DNA from: an uncultured Lachnospiraceae bacterium
GTDB lineage: Bacteria; Bacillota; Clostridia; Lachnospirales; Lachnospiraceae
Direction of reading: 5' to 3'
NCBI GenBank assembly: GCA_934339135.1
Contig: CAKRHP010000010.1
Span: forward strand, 1 to 64,000
DNA length: 64,000 nucleotides
A program made the translations under genes and the position numbers. This document shows positions 60,872 to 64,000 of the stretch, one piece after another; the first letter of the stretch is position 1, and each line of letters starts with the position of its first letter. The notes under the pieces are model-generated. The model had not been told where the DNA came from. It worked only from the letters and a program-made list of their open reading frames with translations, and ran no database searches.

Positions 60872-62752
60872 TCAGACTGCATTTTCCCTCTTCTCGGTAC
60901 AGACACCGCCTCCAAAACGTGCGGCACCGCAGCCGGCACACTGCTGACGGCAGTTTGGTGTCACTACTGCCTCCTTCGCTCTGTGATACTCCCGCAGCAA
61001 AAAGCTCTTTGTCACACCACAGTCAATAAAATCCCATGGAAACAGCTCGTCCTCACTGCGCTCTCTGTCATTGTAAAAATCCATGGTCAGATCATGATCC
61101 GCAAAAGATTTCTGCCATACATCATATTTGAAATACTCCGTCCATGCATCGTAAATGCAGCCTTCTTTATATGCCTGCAGGATCACATCATTGAGTCTGC
61201 GGTCTCCTCTGGCAAATACGCCCTCCAGCACAGATACATCCGCATCGTGGCAATTATATTTGATACTCTTTGCATTGAGCTGGCTCTTGACTTTGCCAAG
61301 CAGGAAATTTCTCTTTTCTACTGCCTCCTGCTGGGAATTCATCCTTGCCCACTGGAACGGTGTAAATGGCTTTGGCACGAAGATCGAAGTACTTGTTACG
61401 ATATTAACCTTGCCTTTTCTCTCTTCCTTCGGAATCGTATAATATTCTCTGGCAATCTTGTCCGACAGAATAGCGATCTCCTCAATATCATCGTAAGTCT
61501 CTCCCGGCAGTCCCAGCATAAAGTAAAGCTTCACGCGGGTCCATCCTCCCCGGAAAGCATCCATGGCTCCATTCAGGATATTCTCCTCGGTGAGTCCCTT
61601 ATTAATGACGTTTCGCATGCGCTGGGATCCTGCCTCCGGAGCAAAGGTCAGGCTGCTCTTTCGCACATCCTGCACCTTAGACATAACGTCCAGAGAAAAC
61701 GCATCAATTCGCAGAGAAGGAAGTGCAATATTGATCCCGTTTTTGCTGCACTCGTCGATGAGCCAGTACACTAACTCCGGCAGTTCCTTGTAATCACTGG
61801 AGCTTAAAGAGCTGAGGGTGATCTCCTCATGACCGGTGGACTCTAACATCTTAATGGCACGCTCTTTTAAAAACTCCAGTTTGCGGGGACGGATCGGGCG
61901 GTAAAGCACCCCTGCCTGACAGAAACGGCAGCCACGGATGCAGCCTCTCTGGATCTCCAGAACCACGCGGTCCTGTGTCACTTTAATATACGGTACCAGA
62001 GGCTTCTCAGGATAATAGGTATGTTCCATATCCATTTCGACTTCCTTCATGACCGTCCGTGGTGCTTCCGGCACAATCGGCTCAAAGGACGCCAGTGTTC
62101 CGTCCTCATGGTAAGATGCCTCATAAAACATCGGCACATAAATGCCCGGAATCTGCGCTGCTCTTTTCAAAAAAGCGATACGGTTTTCTCCGGACTCTTT
62201 CCATTCCTTGTACTCATCCATCATCCGTCGGTACTGTGTCTCTCCCTCTCCAATATAAAACATATCAAAAAAGTCTGCGATAGGCTCCGGATTGTAGCTG
62301 CAGGGACCGCCTCCGATCACAAAGGGATCCTCCATGGTACGCTCGGACGCTTTCAGAGGGATCCCCGACAGGTCGAGGATCTGCAGAATATTTGTATAGC
62401 ACATCTCATACTGAAGCGTGATCCCAAGAAAATCAAAATTTTTGATGGGATCCTGTGTTTCCAGTGCAAAAAGCGGGATATGTTTTTCTCTCATAATACG
62501 ATCCAGATCCACCCATGGGGAATAAACTCTCTCACAATACACATCATCCCACTGATTAAACATATCATACAGGATCTGAATCCCCAGATGAGACATTCCA
62601 ATCTCATACACATCGGGGAAGCACATACAAAACCGCACATCCACCTCTGCCGGATCCTTTTTGACCATATTGATCTCATTTCCAATATATCTCGCCGGTT
62701 TTTCCACCGATAAAAGTATCTCATCCGACAATGCTAATTTTCTCTTACTCAT
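60872..62752 (-). CDS. TIGR03960 family B12-binding-type radical SAM protein
   Basis: Radical SAM protein of 626 residues. An N-terminal cobalamin-binding-like domain (about 35-150, CFPDVYEIGMSHLGIQILYDM) precedes the radical SAM core with RGCIRGCRFCQAG, the CX3CX2C cluster site. FVPKPFTPFQWARMN is typical of the family. The end has CAGCGAARFGGGVC, a Cys-rich tail. ATG 62752 matches the family start (MSKRKLALSDEIL); AAAGGA lies 13 bases upstream. It overlaps the preceding membrane gene by eight bases. Confidence 0.9.
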   Translation of the reverse strand: MSKRKLALSDEILLSVEKPARYIGNEINMVKKDPAEVDVRFCMCFPDVYEIGMSHLGIQILYDMFNQWDDVYCERVYSPWVDLDRIMREKHIPLFALETQDPIKNFDFLGITLQYEMCYTNILQILDLSGIPLKASERTMEDPFVIGGGPCSYNPEPIADFFDMFYIGEGETQYRRMMDEYKEWKESGENRIAFLKRAAQIPGIYVPMFYEASYHEDGTLASFEPIVPEAPRTVMKEVEMDMEHTYYPEKPLVPYIKVTQDRVVLEIQRGCIRGCRFCQAGVLYRPIRPRKLEFLKERAIKMLESTGHEEITLSSLSSSDYKELPELVYWLIDECSKNGINIALPSLRIDAFSLDVMSKVQDVRKSSLTFAPEAGSQRMRNVINKGLTEENILNGAMDAFRGGWTRVKLYFMLGLPGETYDDIEEIAILSDKIAREYYTIPKEERKGKVNIVTSTSIFVPKPFTPFQWARMNSQQEAVEKRNFLLGKVKSQLNAKSIKYNCHDADVSVLEGVFARGDRRLNDVILQAYKEGCIYDAWTEYFKYDVWQKSFADHDLTMDFYNDRERSEDELFPWDFIDCGVTKSFLLREYHRAKEAVVTPNCRQQCAGCGAARFGGGVCTEKRENAV

Positions 62753-63167
62753 GTATTTTTGAAGTCCTTTCTGTTCCAATTGCTTCCCCCGGAAGCTGCT
62801 TTTGTCTGACATCCTGATAAATCTTCTGCACCCTGCTCTCGAGACGATTCCATGCCGACTCATCGGCCATACATTTCTGAACATATTCCTGTCCAAAGCC
62901 CCGATAAGAATAATCCCCGGAAAATGCTGCCAGCAGAAGTAACAGCAGCATCAGGGATGCCATAAAACGCACTAAACCAAAATGAAATACCGTTGTCTGT
63001 GGATTATCCTCTCCTATCGCTCCGGCCTCCTCAAAGGAATTTCCCTTAAAGTTTCTTTGGAAATCCCCTTTATAGAAAAAGCCGGCATTGTCACCTGTCT
63101 GTTGGAAAGATGCCTTTGCCGCCATTATTTTCTGCTGACGAGTCATTTGTTGATCCATCTGCTGCAT
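62745..63167 (-). CDS. Single-pass membrane protein of unknown function, 140 residues
   Basis: Not recognised. The first 60 residues are Gln/Lys-rich (MQQMDQQMTRQQKIMAAKASF) with FFYKGDFQRNFKGNSF; one hydrophobic helix lies at about 66-85 (LVRFMASLMLLLLLLAAF); the outer part is Lys/Arg/Glu-rich with VQKIYQDVRQKQLPGE. GGAGAT precedes the ATG. Its stop lies eight bases inside the radical SAM gene, so translation is coupled. Could be an accessory of that system or merely a neighbour. Confidence 0.65.
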   Translation of the reverse strand: MQQMDQQMTRQQKIMAAKASFQQTGDNAGFFYKGDFQRNFKGNSFEEAGAIGEDNPQTTVFHFGLVRFMASLMLLLLLLAAFSGDYSYRGFGQEYVQKCMADESAWNRLESRVQKIYQDVRQKQLPGEAIGTERTSKIHE

Positions 63168-63283
63168 ATAATCTCCTCCATTCCCATGATACAGAGGTCG
63201 GTAAACAGCAATTTATATGAAAACATACACTGCTGTCTGTCTGCCTGCCTCCTTGTATCATATTATATGAATGGAAAAGCTGT

Positions 63284-64000
63284 TTATTCGTTCCAGTCCA
63301 GTCCCGGATATTCGTTACACTTGTCCCTTACCAGCAAACCATGTACCGCATCCAGAATTGGCAGATTCTCAAATAAAACTTTATTGATCTGCTCCACGAT
63401 CGGCATACTGACCTGATACTTCTGTGCCAGTGCCATTGCTGCCCTTGCCGAATGAACGCCCTCAACTACCTGATTGACCTCCTTCATGGCTGCCTCAGTG
63501 GTATATCCCTTGCCAATGAGGTAACCGGCCGTATGATTCCGGCTGTGCTCACTGGTACAAGTCACGATCAGATCTCCGATTCCGGAAAGTCCCATAAAGG
63601 TCTCCATCCGTCCCCCCATCTTCACACCAAGACGGCTGATCTCTGTGATTCCTCTGGTAATCAGTGCCGCACGGGTATTATCTCCAAATCCCATCCCATC
63701 AATGACACCTGCCGCCAGAGCAATGACATTTTTAATAGATCCTCCTAGCTCAATCCCAATAATATCGGAACTGGTATATACACGAAATCTGTCATTCATA
63801 AAAATTTCCTGCACAAGCTCCGCAGATTCTCTCTTCACCGAACCAACTACAACGGTCGTTGGAACACCTACTGCGACCTCCTCTGCGTGGCTTGGTCCGG
63901 ATAAAACGGAAACATCTGCCTGCGGTATCTCAGCAAGGATCACATCTCTCAACGTGCAGAGGGTATCATTCTCAATGCCCTTTGCCACATTTACAATGCG
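63284..64000 (-). CDS. gpsA: Glycerol-3-phosphate dehydrogenase [NAD(P)+], N-terminus outside window
   Basis: Makes sn-glycerol 3-phosphate from dihydroxyacetone phosphate for phospholipids. The visible 238 residues are the C-terminal two thirds: RIVNVAKGIEND, VLSGPSHAEEVAVGVPTTVV, GGSIKNVIALAAGVIDGMGFGDNTRAALITRG (with the catalytic Lys) and a helical end. The frame is open through base 64000, so the Rossmann N-terminus lies beyond. It is a partner for the PlsC-like enzyme at 11.8 kb. Confidence 0.94.
   Translation of the reverse strand, partial: RIVNVAKGIENDTLCTLRDVILAEIPQADVSVLSGPSHAEEVAVGVPTTVVVGSVKRESAELVQEIFMNDRFRVYTSSDIIGIELGGSIKNVIALAAGVIDGMGFGDNTRAALITRGITEISRLGVKMGGRMETFMGLSGIGDLIVTCTSEHSRNHTAGYLIGKGYTTEAAMKEVNQVVEGVHSARAAMALAQKYQVSMPIVEQINKVLFENLPILDAVHGLLVRDKCNEYPGLDWNE

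Overview
The window looks like chromosomal DNA of an anaerobic Firmicute of class Clostridia, most likely family Lachnospiraceae. The reasons are a trimeric [FeFe]-hydrogenase operon, a sodium-dependent biotin decarboxylase operon, the order yhbY-nadD-yqeK-rsfS-lexA, the shape cluster mreBCD-PBP2-minCDE-rodA, a class A RNase P RNA, and AGGAGG-type ribosome binding sites. Genus is not assigned. Nearly all of it is vegetative housekeeping sequence. The only stretch with an accessory look is about 29.3-31.3 kb: a tyrosine recombinase, an acetyltransferase remnant and an orphan BlaI-type repressor. No tRNA, rRNA, CRISPR array, prophage or insertion sequence was seen.

Layout. 0-1.2 kb: metA, with the acetyl-CoA-type residue Glu111. 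1.3-5.5 kb: hydCBA operon. 5.6-12.5 kb: an unknown small protein, a SpoVB/MurJ-like flippase, a cysteine desulfurase, a PHP phosphatase, the ribosome-rescue factor RqcH and a PlsC-type acyltransferase. 12.6-14.6 kb: two small membrane proteins and a D,D-carboxypeptidase. 14.7-20.0 kb: a five-gene biotin operon holding two different carboxyltransferase subunits (12S-like and 5S-like), one biotin carrier, one sodium-pump beta subunit and an OadG-type subunit fused to a lipoprotein domain. 20.1-24.2 kb: DUF4321, two tandem LCP proteins and a second D,D-carboxypeptidase. 24.3-26.2 kb: yhbY-nadD-yqeK-rsfS. 26.2-27.6 kb: an SOS module of lexA and a YneA-like division inhibitor, with five LexA-type boxes. 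27.9-29.3 kb: amidase.

From about 29.3 kb almost everything is on the minus strand. Read in the direction of transcription: gpsA (cut by the window end); a membrane protein coupled to the TIGR03960/TIGR03936 radical-SAM pair, an RNase E/G family protein and an NdpA-like protein; RNase P RNA running directly into mutS-mutL-miaA and a PLP lyase; radC-mreB-mreC-mreD-PBP2-minC-minD-minE-rodA-mgsA-D,D-carboxypeptidase; then an ylm-type division operon (HlyD-like, yggS, sepF, yggT, a giant DivIVA-like protein) ending in lspA and rluD.

Taken together, much of the window serves envelope growth and division: elongasome, Min system, SepF/DivIVA, three D,D-carboxypeptidases, two LCP ligases, an amidase, a lipid II flippase-like protein and an SOS division checkpoint. 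The rest covers anaerobic energy metabolism and DNA or RNA maintenance. The observations most worth a second look are the hybrid decarboxylase/transcarboxylase operon with its lipoprotein-OadG fusion, the hendecad-repeat DivIVA protein with duplicated C-terminal motifs, the roughly 255-residue insert in PBP2, and a recurring AAAGGnATGG leader in front of five genes that creates short overlapping upstream reading frames.
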